From Aeromonas dhakensis (GTDB lineage: Bacteria; Pseudomonadota; Gammaproteobacteria; Enterobacterales; Aeromonadaceae): a stretch of DNA of 64,000 nt. A program made the position numbers and the translations under genes. This document shows positions 17,735 through 26,738 of this stretch, in pieces. The number at the start of each line of letters is the position of its first letter. The stretch's first letter is position 1. The stretch is from assembly GCF_000820305.1 (NCBI RefSeq), contig NZ_CDBH01000046.1, positions 25,574 to 89,573 of the forward strand, given 5' to 3'. The notes beneath the pieces were generated by a model. That model did not search any database and was not told the DNA's origin. It was given only the letters and a program-made list of their open reading frames with translations.

Positions 17735-19879
17735 TCAGCCGTGGCGGCGACGCCAGGCCAGCGGCAGCAGGGCCAGCAGGAGGGCGCCCATGGCACCGCC
17801 ACCGCCGTTGCTCTCCTCTTTCAGCTTGAGGTCGACGATGATGGGGTCGTGGTCGGAGGCGCTGAACGGGTTGTCCGACTTGATCATGTCGCCGGTGAAG
17901 TCCCGGCCGTACTCGAACAGGTTGCTCTCGAACGAGTTGATGTGCCAGTCGGCCACGGCGATCACCTTGCCTGCCAGTGCCGGGTTGGCGAGGGCATAGT
18001 CCAGGGTGCCGAGCTCGGCCTCGTAGCTGTAGGAGATGGCCTTCTCTTTGTTGAACTTGACGTTCATGTCCACCAGGCCGTAGCTCTTGGCCACTTCGCT
18101 GCCGGTCTGCTCAAAGACCTGGTCGCCGAGGAAGGTCTGGGAGGCAGAGACTATCTTGCGCTGACCGTCGGTCGGCACATAGTCGGTCAGCACCCGGATC
18201 GCATCTTCCCGGGCGTAGGAGTTGAAGTCGCCCACCAGCAGCACCTGGCCGGCCAGCTTGCTCACCGCCTCGCCCAGCACCTTGGCGGCGCTGACCCGGA
18301 ACTCGGTGCACTTGCCCTGCAGATCGGCCGGCTCCTTGCCGTCCAGGTTCTCCAGGCAGCCTGAGCCCTTGGATTTCAGGTGGTTGACCACCAGGGTCAG
18401 CGGATCCTTGCTGCCCTCGACGGTGAAGGTCTGCACCAGGGAGTCACGTTGGGAAGCCTGCTTCTCGACCCCTTTGGCATCCAGGTATTTCTGCACCGGC
18501 AGGGTGATGACGTTGGCGTCCCCTTGCGGGGTCAGCTTGGCCGGCCGGTAGATCATGGCCACCATGATGGCGTCGCCGCCGAAGTAGTGCTCGCCCTGCA
18601 GCAGCGCCTTGGGCAGGGTGACGAAGGCGTACTGCTTGCCCGCCTCTTTCTGCTGGGCGTTGAGGGCCTGCACCAGGTCGCTGATGGCGGAGTGGCTGTC
18701 AAAGCCGTTGTTCTCCATCTCCATCAGGCCGAGCAGGTCGGCATCCATCTCGGTGATGGCGTTGACGATCTTGGCGCGCTGCTTCTGGAAGTCCTCCAGG
18801 TTCTTGGCACCACGGTTGCAGCCTTTGGCGCTGTCCGCATCCGCCTGATCCTTGCACAGTACGTTGAGGGCACCGCCCACGCTGGAGTGGCTGGTGAAGT
18901 AGTTGAGCACGTTGAAGCTGCCGACGCGCAGATCGGTGCCGTCGGCACGGGCCGGGGCGCTCTGGCGGTCGTTGTCGCTGGTGCGCAGCAGATCGCCGGC
19001 GGTGATCACCTGATCCTGCGGCACGATCAGCCGGTACTCGTTGTAGCTGTAGCCCACCATGGCGTCCAGATTGACCGGGGCATCGCCGATGCGCAGGTAA
19101 CCCTGTTCCGGCTCCCAGGCCGGCAGCCAGGGCAGTTTGCCGTCGGCGGCCTTGAAGTCCGATTCGAGGAATACCCGGTTGCCGGCGTTGGCCTTGGCCA
19201 GCGCCTTGGCGGCCTTGCTGTCGGCGTCGTGCAGCTGGGTCGGCTTCATCAGCGGCGCCTGGTGGGAGAGCACCAGGTTGTTGCGCCGGGCGGCGTAGTC
19301 GTAGCTGAAGTTGCGGCTGATTTTGAGCGCGCTGTCGGCATCGAGCCGTACCCGCATCCCTTCGTGGCGCTCCAGCGCCCGGGCCAGGGTCTCGTTTTCC
19401 AGCACCCGCAGCGGGATGGCGGCCGGGGCTGTGCCCTGGGCGATCACCTGCAGGCGCGGGGTGCCGCTGTCAGTCAGTGGCTTGAGCTGGGTATGGCCGT
19501 AATACTCCTCGACCTTGGCCTCTAGGCAGACTTCGGCGCCCGGCTTGATGTCCGGGTACTTGCTGGCGAAGTTTTTGTCGTTGAGATAGACGAAGATGCC
19601 GTCCGAGGTCTGGGGGTTGCCGTCGCCCTGCACATCCAGCAGGTAGAACCCCTTGTTGAGGCTCTCGCCCAGACCCGAGACCACCGCCTTGACCATGACG
19701 CTCTGGGGGCTTTCGAACTTGTCGGCGGGAATGAGCGGGCTCTTGTCACCGCTGCCCTGAATGACCGGGATCGGGGTGAGGTCGCTGTCGGCCGGGCAGC
19801 TGAAGCCGGCGGCATAGACGGACGGGGAGGCGAGCGCAATCCCCACGGCCAGCGACAGCAGGGTACGTGTTCCTTTCAT
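17735..19879 (-). CDS. ExeM/NucH-family extracellular nuclease with GlyGly-CTERM tail
   Basis: 714 residues from ATG 19879, which follows AAAGGAACAG. A signal peptide (LLSLAVGIALASPSVYA) is followed by an OB-fold domain (about 30-140) and a large endonuclease/exonuclease/phosphatase domain. That domain begins near LRVGSFNVLNYF, includes LVVNHLKSKGSGC and LLVGDFNSYA, and ends with SASDHDPIIVDL, the catalytic His motif. The last 20 residues, GGGGAMGALLLALLPLAWRR, are a GlyGly-CTERM signal: glycines, one membrane segment, basic end. Such proteins are processed by rhombosortase and released by type II secretion. Relatives (Shewanella ExeM, Vibrio Xds) degrade extracellular DNA. Confidence 0.93.
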   Translation of the reverse strand: MKGTRTLLSLAVGIALASPSVYAAGFSCPADSDLTPIPVIQGSGDKSPLIPADKFESPQSVMVKAVVSGLGESLNKGFYLLDVQGDGNPQTSDGIFVYLNDKNFASKYPDIKPGAEVCLEAKVEEYYGHTQLKPLTDSGTPRLQVIAQGTAPAAIPLRVLENETLARALERHEGMRVRLDADSALKISRNFSYDYAARRNNLVLSHQAPLMKPTQLHDADSKAAKALAKANAGNRVFLESDFKAADGKLPWLPAWEPEQGYLRIGDAPVNLDAMVGYSYNEYRLIVPQDQVITAGDLLRTSDNDRQSAPARADGTDLRVGSFNVLNYFTSHSSVGGALNVLCKDQADADSAKGCNRGAKNLEDFQKQRAKIVNAITEMDADLLGLMEMENNGFDSHSAISDLVQALNAQQKEAGKQYAFVTLPKALLQGEHYFGGDAIMVAMIYRPAKLTPQGDANVITLPVQKYLDAKGVEKQASQRDSLVQTFTVEGSKDPLTLVVNHLKSKGSGCLENLDGKEPADLQGKCTEFRVSAAKVLGEAVSKLAGQVLLVGDFNSYAREDAIRVLTDYVPTDGQRKIVSASQTFLGDQVFEQTGSEVAKSYGLVDMNVKFNKEKAISYSYEAELGTLDYALANPALAGKVIAVADWHINSFESNLFEYGRDFTGDMIKSDNPFSASDHDPIIVDLKLKEESNGGGGAMGALLLALLPLAWRRRHG

Positions 19880-20376
19880 ATCTGTTCCTTTTTTATTTTT
19901 TGCCAGTGTTTCCATAGCCTTGGCGCATCGGCCAAGGGCGCGCATTGTCACATTTCTGGCATGTCGTACCAGTGAGCCAACGCACATTACGGGGATACAA
20001 ATGAGGGCAATGCCGGTTTTTTTGACTTAGCTAACAGCATGAAACTAATGACAAATTTGTTATTTCATCCGATTGGCGAAAATGTGATCCCGCTGGCATC
20101 CACATATTTTTCCTCGAGAATGAAGATTGAGACTCGGCTGGTTGATTCCTATACTCGGCTTGTTCCTCACGGAACCCAGGTAAAGGGCAAACCGGCCGAG
20201 ACGCCGGGACGCAATGCCTCCGGTCTTCAGATCGTGCGATCCAGATAGCGGGGCTTCCCAGGGTGAGGGTGACGTTTGTGGCAGGTCCATTGCCAGTTGT
20301 CTGCGCCCATCACGCAGGTTGCGCTTGTGCTTTGCCTTGGAGACCAATGCCAAGACAAAACAAGGAAGATAACAAT
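19880..20376. other. Intergenic region between the nuclease and chitinase genes
   Basis: About 500 bases between divergent genes. Short frames exist but have no ribosome binding site and look like chance. It presumably holds both promoters; I see no consensus promoter pair or regulator site I would defend. Confidence 0.4.
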
Positions 20377-23300
20377 ATGCAACAGACCCTAAGGCCCAGC
20401 AGGCTTGCCATGCTGGTGGCTTTGGCTGCCATGCCCGCCTGGGCACAGGCCGCTTATCCCGCCTATCAGGCCGGTACCGCCTACAAGGCCGGCGACATCG
20501 TCAGCAACGTCGGCAATCTCTATGAGTGCAAAGAATTTCCCTACTCCGGCTGGTGCGGGGCCTCGCCCTATCACTATGAGCCAGGTGTCGGGGTCGTCTG
20601 GGCCGATGCCTGGAAACTCTATGGCGGCGAGGTGCCGCCCCCGGCGCTCGGCGTAGCTGTCAGCTCGCCGGCTGCCGGCGCCAGTGTCAACGAAGGGGCC
20701 AGCGTCGCGCTGGCGGTGACCCTGAGCGGCCCGGTGACGGCGCTGGTCAAGGTCGAGTACCTCATCGACGGCACCCTGGTCGCCACGGCGAGTGCCTCGC
20801 CCTGGAACGGCAGCTGGCGTGCCGCCGGTGTCGGCGCCCACGCCCTCAAGGCGCGAGCGCTGGATAAAGACGGCAAGGTGCTGAGCGAAGCGGATTCCAG
20901 CTTCAAGGTCGCCGCCGTGGTGGCGCCAGAGGCGCCCAAGGTGAGCATCAGCAGCCCAGCCGCCGGCGCCAAGGTGACCCTGGGTCGCAGCGTGGCAGTG
21001 AGCGGCAACGTCACCGATGCCAACGACGACGTCGCCAAGGTCGAGCTGTTCGTCGATGGCAAGAAAGTGGGTGAAGACACCAGTGCCCCCTGGCAGGTGA
21101 ACTGGACGCCCCAGAGCAAGGGGCTGGCCGGCCTCAAGCTGGTGGCGACCGACAAGGAGAACCTGAGCGGCGAGTCGAGCCAGGTCGACGTGCAGGTGGA
21201 AGAGGCCGCCTTGCCGCCCACCGGTGGCAATCTCTCCTGCGACATTCGTCAGATCTACCGTCCGGATGGCTACGAGTGCATGGGGGATGACCACGCCCGC
21301 CGGGTCATCGGTTACTTCACCTCCTGGCGTACCGGCAAGAACGGCTTGCCCTCCTACCTGGTGAGCGACATCCCCTGGGACAAGATCACCCACATCAACT
21401 ACGCCTTCGCGGCGGTGGACGAGCAGAGCCACACCATCAAGGTGGATGACTCGGCGACCAAGATGACCTGGGACGGCGTGCCGGGTGCCGAGATGGATCC
21501 GGAGTTCGCCTACCAGGGCCACTTCAACCTGCTGTCCAAGTACAAGAAGCAGTATCCGGACGTGAAGACCCTGATCTCGGTGGGGGGCTGGGCCGATACC
21601 CGCGGCTTCTATACCGCCACCACCAAGGGTGACTGCTCGGTCAACACCGACGGCATCAACGCCTTTGCCAACTCGGCGGTGAGCTTCATCCGTCAGTACG
21701 GCTTTGACGGGGTCGACGTCGACTACGAGTATCCCACCTCCATGAAGGATGCGGGCAACCCCAACGACTTCCCGCTCTCCAACCAGTGCCGCGGCAAGCT
21801 GTTTGCCAACTACAAGGTGCTGATGCAGACCCTGCGCAGCAAGCTCGACAGCGCCGGCAGCGAGGATGGTCGCAAGTACATGCTGACCATCGCCTCGCCG
21901 GCCTCGGCCTATCTGCTGCGCGGCATGGAGAACTTCCAGGTCACCCAGTACCTCGACTACGTCAACCTGATGACCTACGACTTCCACGGCGCCTGGAACA
22001 ACTTCGTCGGTCACAACGCCGCCCTGTTCGACAACAAGGCGGATGCCGAACTTGCCCACTGGGGCGTCTATACCCAGAGCCAGTTTGGCGGCATTGGCTA
22101 CCTCAACGCGGCCTGGTCTGCCCACTACTTCCGTGGCGCCCTGGCGGCCGGCAAGATCAACGTGGGCGTGCCTTACTACACCCGCGGCTGGCAAGGGGTC
22201 AGCGGTGGCACCCACGGCCTGGGCGGCAAGGCAGCACTGCCGAGCCAGAGCGATTGTCAGCCGGGTACCGGCGGCAGCACCATTCCGTGCGGCAACGGGG
22301 CGGTCGGCATCGACAACATCTGGCACGATCTCGACAAGAACGGCAAGGAGATCGGCGGCGGTGCCGTGCCCATGTGGCACGCCAAGAACCTGGAGAACGC
22401 CGCCAGCCTGGGTATCACCACCATGCCGAGCTACGGTCAGGCCTGGGGTCTGGATCCCAACAACCCGGCTCACGTGATGCAGGGCAAGTACGTGCGTTAC
22501 TACGATGACAAGGCGCAGGCGCCTTGGCTGTGGAACGAAGAGAAGAAGGTGTTCCTCTCCACCGAAGATGAAGAGTCCATGGGCCACAAGCTCGACTACA
22601 TCATCAAGCGGGGCCTGGGCGGGGTCATGTTCTGGGAGATGGCGGGTGACTACGCCTTCGATCCGGCCAAGAACGAGTACGGCATGGGGGATACCCTGAC
22701 CACGCTCGCCTACGACAAGTTTGCCAAGGCGACCAAGTACGACACCAGGCAGAACGATCTGGCGGCGCCAACCGCCCAGCTCGACATCGCGGTGAGCCTC
22801 TCCGGCTTCAAGGAGGGGGATTCCAACTACCCGATCAACCCGACCCTGAAGCTCACCAACAACTCGACCCAGACCATTCCGGGCGGTACCCGCATCGAGT
22901 TCCTGGTGCCCACCTCCACCTCCGACACCATCACCGACCAGAGTGGGATGGGGCTGAAAGTGGTGGAGAGCGGCGGCAACCAGAACTCCGACGGCATCGC
23001 GGGCGAGAAGGATTTCCACAAGGCGGCCTTCACGCTGCCGACCTGGAAGGCGTGGGCGCCGGGCAGCGACGTGGAAGTGGCGATGACCTACTATCTGCCG
23101 GCCGCCGGTGTGCCGAGCGGTATCCGCATCATCAGCGGCAGCCAGACTGCGGGTCTCAAGGCCGAGTTCCCGACCCTGCCGGAGGCCGTGCTGGGCAGCA
23201 GTGGTGGCGGTGAGAACCCGGGCGGTAGCACCTGCAGCAGCCAGAACGTCAATCCGGCCGCCTACAAGGCCTATCCGACCTGGCCGCAGGGGGATCACGC

Positions 23301-23412
23301 CAACGGTGGTGATCGTATGACCAACAACAAGGCGGTCTGGCAGGCCAACTGGTGGACCAGCAGCGAGCCTAAGGCGGGCGACGGCAGCTGGAAACTGGTA
23401 TGCAGCTACTGA
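20377..23412 (+). CDS. Secreted multi-domain GH18 chitinase
   Basis: 1011 residues from ATG 20377, preceded by AAGGAAGATAAC. Order: signal peptide ending near AWAQA; N-terminal chitin-binding module (CBM5/12 type, about 27-90); two bacterial Ig-like domains (about 92-190 and 190-280); GH18 barrel (about 305-780); a C-terminal accessory domain (about 800-935); and a second CBM5/12 module (about 950-1011) with ANWW. The catalytic signature DGVDVDYEYP is at 444-453, giving Asp447, Asp449 and catalytic Glu451. It should hydrolyse crystalline chitin outside the cell, probably after type II secretion. Two diverged copies of its last 18 codons follow the stop. Confidence 0.95.
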   Translation: MQQTLRPSRLAMLVALAAMPAWAQAAYPAYQAGTAYKAGDIVSNVGNLYECKEFPYSGWCGASPYHYEPGVGVVWADAWKLYGGEVPPPALGVAVSSPAAGASVNEGASVALAVTLSGPVTALVKVEYLIDGTLVATASASPWNGSWRAAGVGAHALKARALDKDGKVLSEADSSFKVAAVVAPEAPKVSISSPAAGAKVTLGRSVAVSGNVTDANDDVAKVELFVDGKKVGEDTSAPWQVNWTPQSKGLAGLKLVATDKENLSGESSQVDVQVEEAALPPTGGNLSCDIRQIYRPDGYECMGDDHARRVIGYFTSWRTGKNGLPSYLVSDIPWDKITHINYAFAAVDEQSHTIKVDDSATKMTWDGVPGAEMDPEFAYQGHFNLLSKYKKQYPDVKTLISVGGWADTRGFYTATTKGDCSVNTDGINAFANSAVSFIRQYGFDGVDVDYEYPTSMKDAGNPNDFPLSNQCRGKLFANYKVLMQTLRSKLDSAGSEDGRKYMLTIASPASAYLLRGMENFQVTQYLDYVNLMTYDFHGAWNNFVGHNAALFDNKADAELAHWGVYTQSQFGGIGYLNAAWSAHYFRGALAAGKINVGVPYYTRGWQGVSGGTHGLGGKAALPSQSDCQPGTGGSTIPCGNGAVGIDNIWHDLDKNGKEIGGGAVPMWHAKNLENAASLGITTMPSYGQAWGLDPNNPAHVMQGKYVRYYDDKAQAPWLWNEEKKVFLSTEDEESMGHKLDYIIKRGLGGVMFWEMAGDYAFDPAKNEYGMGDTLTTLAYDKFAKATKYDTRQNDLAAPTAQLDIAVSLSGFKEGDSNYPINPTLKLTNNSTQTIPGGTRIEFLVPTSTSDTITDQSGMGLKVVESGGNQNSDGIAGEKDFHKAAFTLPTWKAWAPGSDVEVAMTYYLPAAGVPSGIRIISGSQTAGLKAEFPTLPEAVLGSSGGGENPGGSTCSSQNVNPAAYKAYPTWPQGDHANGGDRMTNNKAVWQANWWTSSEPKAGDGSWKLVCSY

Positions 23413-23561
23413 GTTGTCCAAGCTGCCGCACCAGCAGCGAGCTCAGAGCGGGCGATAGCAGCTGGAAACTGGTATGCAGCTACTGAGTTGTCCAGGCTGC
23501 TGTACCAGCAGCGAGCTCAGAGCGGGCGGCGGCAGCTGGAAACTGGTGTGTAGCTACTGAT
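23356..23561 (+). repeat. Three tandem copies of the chitinase 3' end, period 74
   Basis: Units begin with ACCAGCAGCGAG at 23356 (inside the gene), 23430 and 23504. Each encodes TSSE, then a variable few residues, then SWKLVCSY and a stop: KAGDG in the gene, RAGDS in unit 2, RAGGG in unit 3. The period of 74 is not a multiple of three, so the extra units are not translated as part of the chitinase. Units 2 and 3 share GAGCTCAGAGC where the gene has GAGCCTAAGGC. Confidence 0.92.
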
Positions 23562-23621
23562 GACCGTTTGAGAGGCAGGCCGGCACTCTGCATGGCCTGT
23601 TCTCTCGCAAGGTAATGACCC

Positions 23622-23650
23622 AATCCGGAGCCCAGGCTCCGGATTTTTTT
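23622..23650 (+). terminator. Intrinsic terminator of the chitinase gene
   Basis: AATCCGGAGCCCAGGCTCCGGA followed by seven T residues, about 210 bases after the stop codon because the tail repeats intervene. Confidence 0.88.
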
Positions 23651-23676
23651 ATGGCGGGGTAATAAAGGCAGGGGCA

Positions 23677-23702
23677 TAAAAAAGACCGCTCCGGGGAGCG
23701 GC
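23677..23702 (-). terminator. Intrinsic terminator of the TonB2 operon
   Basis: On the minus strand, CCGCTCC-CC-GGAGCGG is followed by TCTTTTTTATG. It lies about 125 bases after the last stop codon. Confidence 0.82.
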
Positions 23703-23826
23703 CAATTGCCACCAAGGCAATCTGCGGGGTAATCCCCTTGTTGTTGATCGGCAGGGCGGGAGCCCGTACTGCCGAGAGTTGTTGCGTGCCTTGCCGAGAG
23801 ATGGCCCCGGTCGGCACGCGGTTTGG

Positions 23827-25062
23827 TTACTGGGTGACGGCGCCGCCCTGCTGCTCTTTCAAGAAGCTGATCCAGGGCGAGGCGCGGCCGCTGACGTTGC
23901 CGTTCTGGGCAGCCTGGGTGAAGGCGGAGAGTGCCTCCTTCGGCTTTTGCTGCTCAAAATAGGCAACCCCGGTCAGGAACTTCAGATCCGCCCGCTGCTC
24001 GCCGCTGGCGTTGGCGGCAGGCTTGGCGGCGAAGGCCACCAGATCCTGGTAGCGCTTGCTCTGGATCATCATGCGCGCCATCTTCAGCTGCAGATCGGCA
24101 CTGGGGGCCAGCTTGTAGGACTTGGCCAGGGTGTCGATGGCCGGGTCCAGCTCCTTGGCCTGGTGCCAGTAGTTGGCCAGCGTCTTGTAGTTGGCTGCGT
24201 TGCTCTCGATGGTCCCTTCCTTCATCGCCTTCTCCATCACGCGGGCGGCGCGGTGGGGAATGCCGGCGAAGGCCAGGTAGTTGGCGAGGCGCTGCAGCTC
24301 GCTGGCTTCGGTCAGCATGCCAAGGTTGTAGGCGCCTTCCAGCGCCGCCAGGGCCTTGGCATCGTTGCCCGCCTGCATGTGCATGGCCGACAGCTGGGTC
24401 CAGTACTTCTTCTTCTCCGGGTAGCGGTCGACCAGTGCGGTCAGCACCTCGGTGGCCGGCTTGTACTGCTTCAGCTCGTAGTGGGCCGCCATCTTCAGCA
24501 GGTACCAGGACTCCGGCGCCTTGCCCGCGGAGAGCTTGATCGCGTTGTCCACCGCCGGAATGGCTTCCCGATACTGCTTGAGTTGCACATGGGCGTTGGC
24601 CAGCGTGATGTAGGCGTGCGGGGTCGGTTTCTCGTCCTTGCCGAGGTTCGCGAACCACTGGTTCATGGTGTTGATGGAGGCCTTGAAGTTCCCCTCCGCC
24701 ATGTAGAGCTGGGCCAGGTTGTAGCGCACCTGCTGGGCCACCGGCTGGGGCAGCCCGCCGGTGGCGATGGCATCGGCGAAGTACTTGGTCGCCTGACCGT
24801 ACTTCTCCTGTTGCGCCGCCACGAAGCCCAGGGTCTGCAGAATGACCCCCTTGTCGTAGACCCGCTCGCCGGCGCTGGACAGCGCCTCCTGCAGCTTGGC
24901 ATTGGCCTCGCCGTATTTCTTCTCGGTGATCAGTGCCTGCGCCTTGTTGACCGCGCGGTAGGCGCGGTCAGAGAGGGCGGGCTGCTCGGCGGCCCAACCG
25001 GCGGTGCTGAGCAGCACCGCCATGGCGACCGGGGCGAGGATCAGGGTGTGTAACTTTTTCAT
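23827..25062 (-). CDS. Periplasmic TPR protein of the TonB2 module
   Basis: 411 residues with a cleavable signal peptide (LILAPVAMAVLLSTAGWA) and helical tetratricopeptide repeats across the whole length (for example YGEANAKLQEALSSAG, YGQATKYFADAIATGG, YREAIPAVDNAIKL). It starts at ATG 25062 after AAGGTGGCG, 11 bases after the tonB stop. TPR partners in this position are regular members of ttpC-exbB2-exbD2-tonB2 operons in Vibrio, Shewanella and Aeromonas. Their exact role is poorly defined; a scaffold for receptor-TonB contact is a reasonable inference. Confidence 0.87.
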   Translation of the reverse strand: MKKLHTLILAPVAMAVLLSTAGWAAEQPALSDRAYRAVNKAQALITEKKYGEANAKLQEALSSAGERVYDKGVILQTLGFVAAQQEKYGQATKYFADAIATGGLPQPVAQQVRYNLAQLYMAEGNFKASINTMNQWFANLGKDEKPTPHAYITLANAHVQLKQYREAIPAVDNAIKLSAGKAPESWYLLKMAAHYELKQYKPATEVLTALVDRYPEKKKYWTQLSAMHMQAGNDAKALAALEGAYNLGMLTEASELQRLANYLAFAGIPHRAARVMEKAMKEGTIESNAANYKTLANYWHQAKELDPAIDTLAKSYKLAPSADLQLKMARMMIQSKRYQDLVAFAAKPAANASGEQRADLKFLTGVAYFEQQKPKEALSAFTQAAQNGNVSGRASPWISFLKEQQGGAVTQ

Positions 25063-25073
25063 CGCCACCTTCC

Positions 25074-25709
25074 TTAGTTGGTCGCAAACTCGATCTCTTG
25101 CTGCATGCGACTGGCCTGCGGCTTGCCATCCACCATGGCCGGTTTGAACGTCCATTTGGCGATGGTCTGGCGCGCTGCCTTGCCGAGGTCGTAGCTGCGT
25201 GGCTCTTCCTTGACGATCCGCACGTTGCTGACGGTGCCGCGTTCGGTGACGGTGAACTCCACCAGCACCTTGCCGGAGGCGAGGCCGGCCAGCGCCGCCT
25301 TGCGGGGCATCATGGGCTCGAAGGTCGCCAGTGGAATGGCGCCGTTGTTGCCACCCATGCCGCCGCCACCGCCACCAGTGCTGTAGGCACCCAGGGCGTT
25401 GCCGCCGCCGATGTTGACCGGGATGTCGAGTTTGGGCATGTCCATCGGCGAGCTCTCCATCTGCGGCCGATCCGTGCTCGCCACTTCCATCTCGGGAGGG
25501 GGCGGCGGGCGTTTCGGAGGCGGCGGTTTGGGCAGCTCACGTTGTCTCTCTTGCAGGGTCTCCTGAGGCTTGAGGCGAATGAAGTCGGTCATGGTGACGT
25601 CCTCCTTCTCCGTCAGCTCCCGGTGATCCGGCGTGATGAGCTTGTTCATTCCCAGGAACAGGAAGAACACCACCACGCAGGAGACCGCTAACGATATCAG
25701 GTATCTCAT
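25074..25709 (-). CDS. tonB: TonB energy transducer (TonB2 type)
   Basis: A 211-residue protein with an N-terminal membrane anchor (LISLAVSCVVVFFLFLGMNK), a proline-rich periplasmic spacer (ELPKPPPPKRPPPPPEM), a glycine-rich linker and a C-terminal TonB domain (ASGKVLVEFTVTERGTVSNV to WTFKPAMVDGKP). It is short, as TonB2 proteins are. It couples proton motive force, delivered by ExbB-ExbD, to outer-membrane receptors. The start ATG 25709 is 16 bases after the exbD stop. Confidence 0.93.
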   Translation of the reverse strand: MRYLISLAVSCVVVFFLFLGMNKLITPDHRELTEKEDVTMTDFIRLKPQETLQERQRELPKPPPPKRPPPPPEMEVASTDRPQMESSPMDMPKLDIPVNIGGGNALGAYSTGGGGGGMGGNNGAIPLATFEPMMPRKAALAGLASGKVLVEFTVTERGTVSNVRIVKEEPRSYDLGKAARQTIAKWTFKPAMVDGKPQASRMQQEIEFATN

Positions 25710-25725
25710 GGCATTCGCTCCGGCA

Positions 25726-26133
25726 TCAGCTGCTCTTGTCGGCGGCGATGGAGATGTTCTGGACACCGGCCATGCGGATCTGATCCATGACCTGGACCAC
25801 CAGACCGGAACGGGATTCGCTGTCGGCCTGGATCACCACGGCGCTCTCCGGGTTCTCTGCCCGCAGCCGCTCGATGTTGGCACGCACGGCACCCACTTCG
25901 ACGATGCGCTTGTCGACCCAGACCTGGCCGTTCTCGCGGACCGCGACCATGATGTTCCCCTTCTTCACCGTTTCGGCCGTGCTGGCGCTCGGGCGGTTGA
26001 TCTCCACGCCGGACTCCTTGACGAACGAGGTGGTGACGATGAAGAAGATCAGCATGATGAACACTATGTCCAGCATGGGGGTCAAATCGATGGCCGCCTC
26101 ATCAGCACTGCTGTCGCTGTGACGTTTTCTCAT
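25726..26133 (-). CDS. exbD: Biopolymer transport protein ExbD
   Basis: 135 residues, one membrane segment. The motif IDLTPMLDIVFIMLIFFIV contains the conserved Asp that carries protons in ExbD/TolR. The C-terminal periplasmic domain is of normal length. It lies between exbB and tonB in the operon. Confidence 0.95.
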   Translation of the reverse strand: MRKRHSDSSADEAAIDLTPMLDIVFIMLIFFIVTTSFVKESGVEINRPSASTAETVKKGNIMVAVRENGQVWVDKRIVEVGAVRANIERLRAENPESAVVIQADSESRSGLVVQVMDQIRMAGVQNISIAADKSS

Positions 26134-26200
26134 GGCAAAAACTCCTTGCTTGTTCTGTGCCCCCGCCAGAACCGGGTCCGGCGGGGGAGTGCATCCTGCA

Positions 26201-26728
26201 TCAGCCGTGTTTCAGGTTGTCTTCCAGCTTCTGCACGGCCAGCTTGGCCTTGTGATCGAGCCGGCTGACAAAAAACAGACCGGAAAGGGCGGCAATCATG
26301 CCCGCCATGGTCGGTACCGTCGCCTTGGAGATCCCCGAGGCCATCGCCCTGGGGGAGCCGGTGCCGGTGATGGCCAGGGTGTCGAACACCTGCACCATGC
26401 CGACCACGGTCCCAAGCAGTCCCATCAGCGGGCAGAGGGCGATCAGCACCTTGATGACCGGCATCCCCTTGTCCACCGCCATGGCCACCCGGGAGACCAG
26501 CTCGCGGCGGATCTGCCTGGCGGACCAGGAGAGGTGATCGCTGCGGGCCAGCCAGGCGGCCTTGGTCTGCTTCACCTGTTGCGGGTAGACCGCCATGAAG
26601 TAAAACCAGCGCTCCAGCAGCAGGGCCCACATCATCAGGGTCAGGAAGAACAGGGCGACCAGCACGTCGCCCCCCAATCCCAGAAACCGGCGGACCGACT
26701 CGACTTCTTCAATCAACCAGAACCACAT
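26201..26728 (-). CDS. exbB: ExbB-type proton channel subunit (ExbB2)
   Basis: 175 residues with three membrane segments, shorter than canonical ExbB. The segment ALCPLMGLLGTVVGMVQVFD is the conserved MotA/TolQ/ExbB channel motif. It sits 10 bases after the longer TtpC-like gene and 67 bases before exbD. Together with ExbD it forms the proton-driven motor of the TonB2 system. Confidence 0.93.
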   Translation of the reverse strand: MWFWLIEEVESVRRFLGLGGDVLVALFFLTLMMWALLLERWFYFMAVYPQQVKQTKAAWLARSDHLSWSARQIRRELVSRVAMAVDKGMPVIKVLIALCPLMGLLGTVVGMVQVFDTLAITGTGSPRAMASGISKATVPTMAGMIAALSGLFFVSRLDHKAKLAVQKLEDNLKHG

Positions 26729-26738
26729 GGGTGACTCC

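Noticed and set aside
20389..23421. A 1010-codon open frame antisense to the chitinase
   Set aside because: It mirrors the chitinase codon usage, has low-complexity Val/Gly/His-rich sequence and no ribosome binding site. The plus strand has clear chitinase domains.
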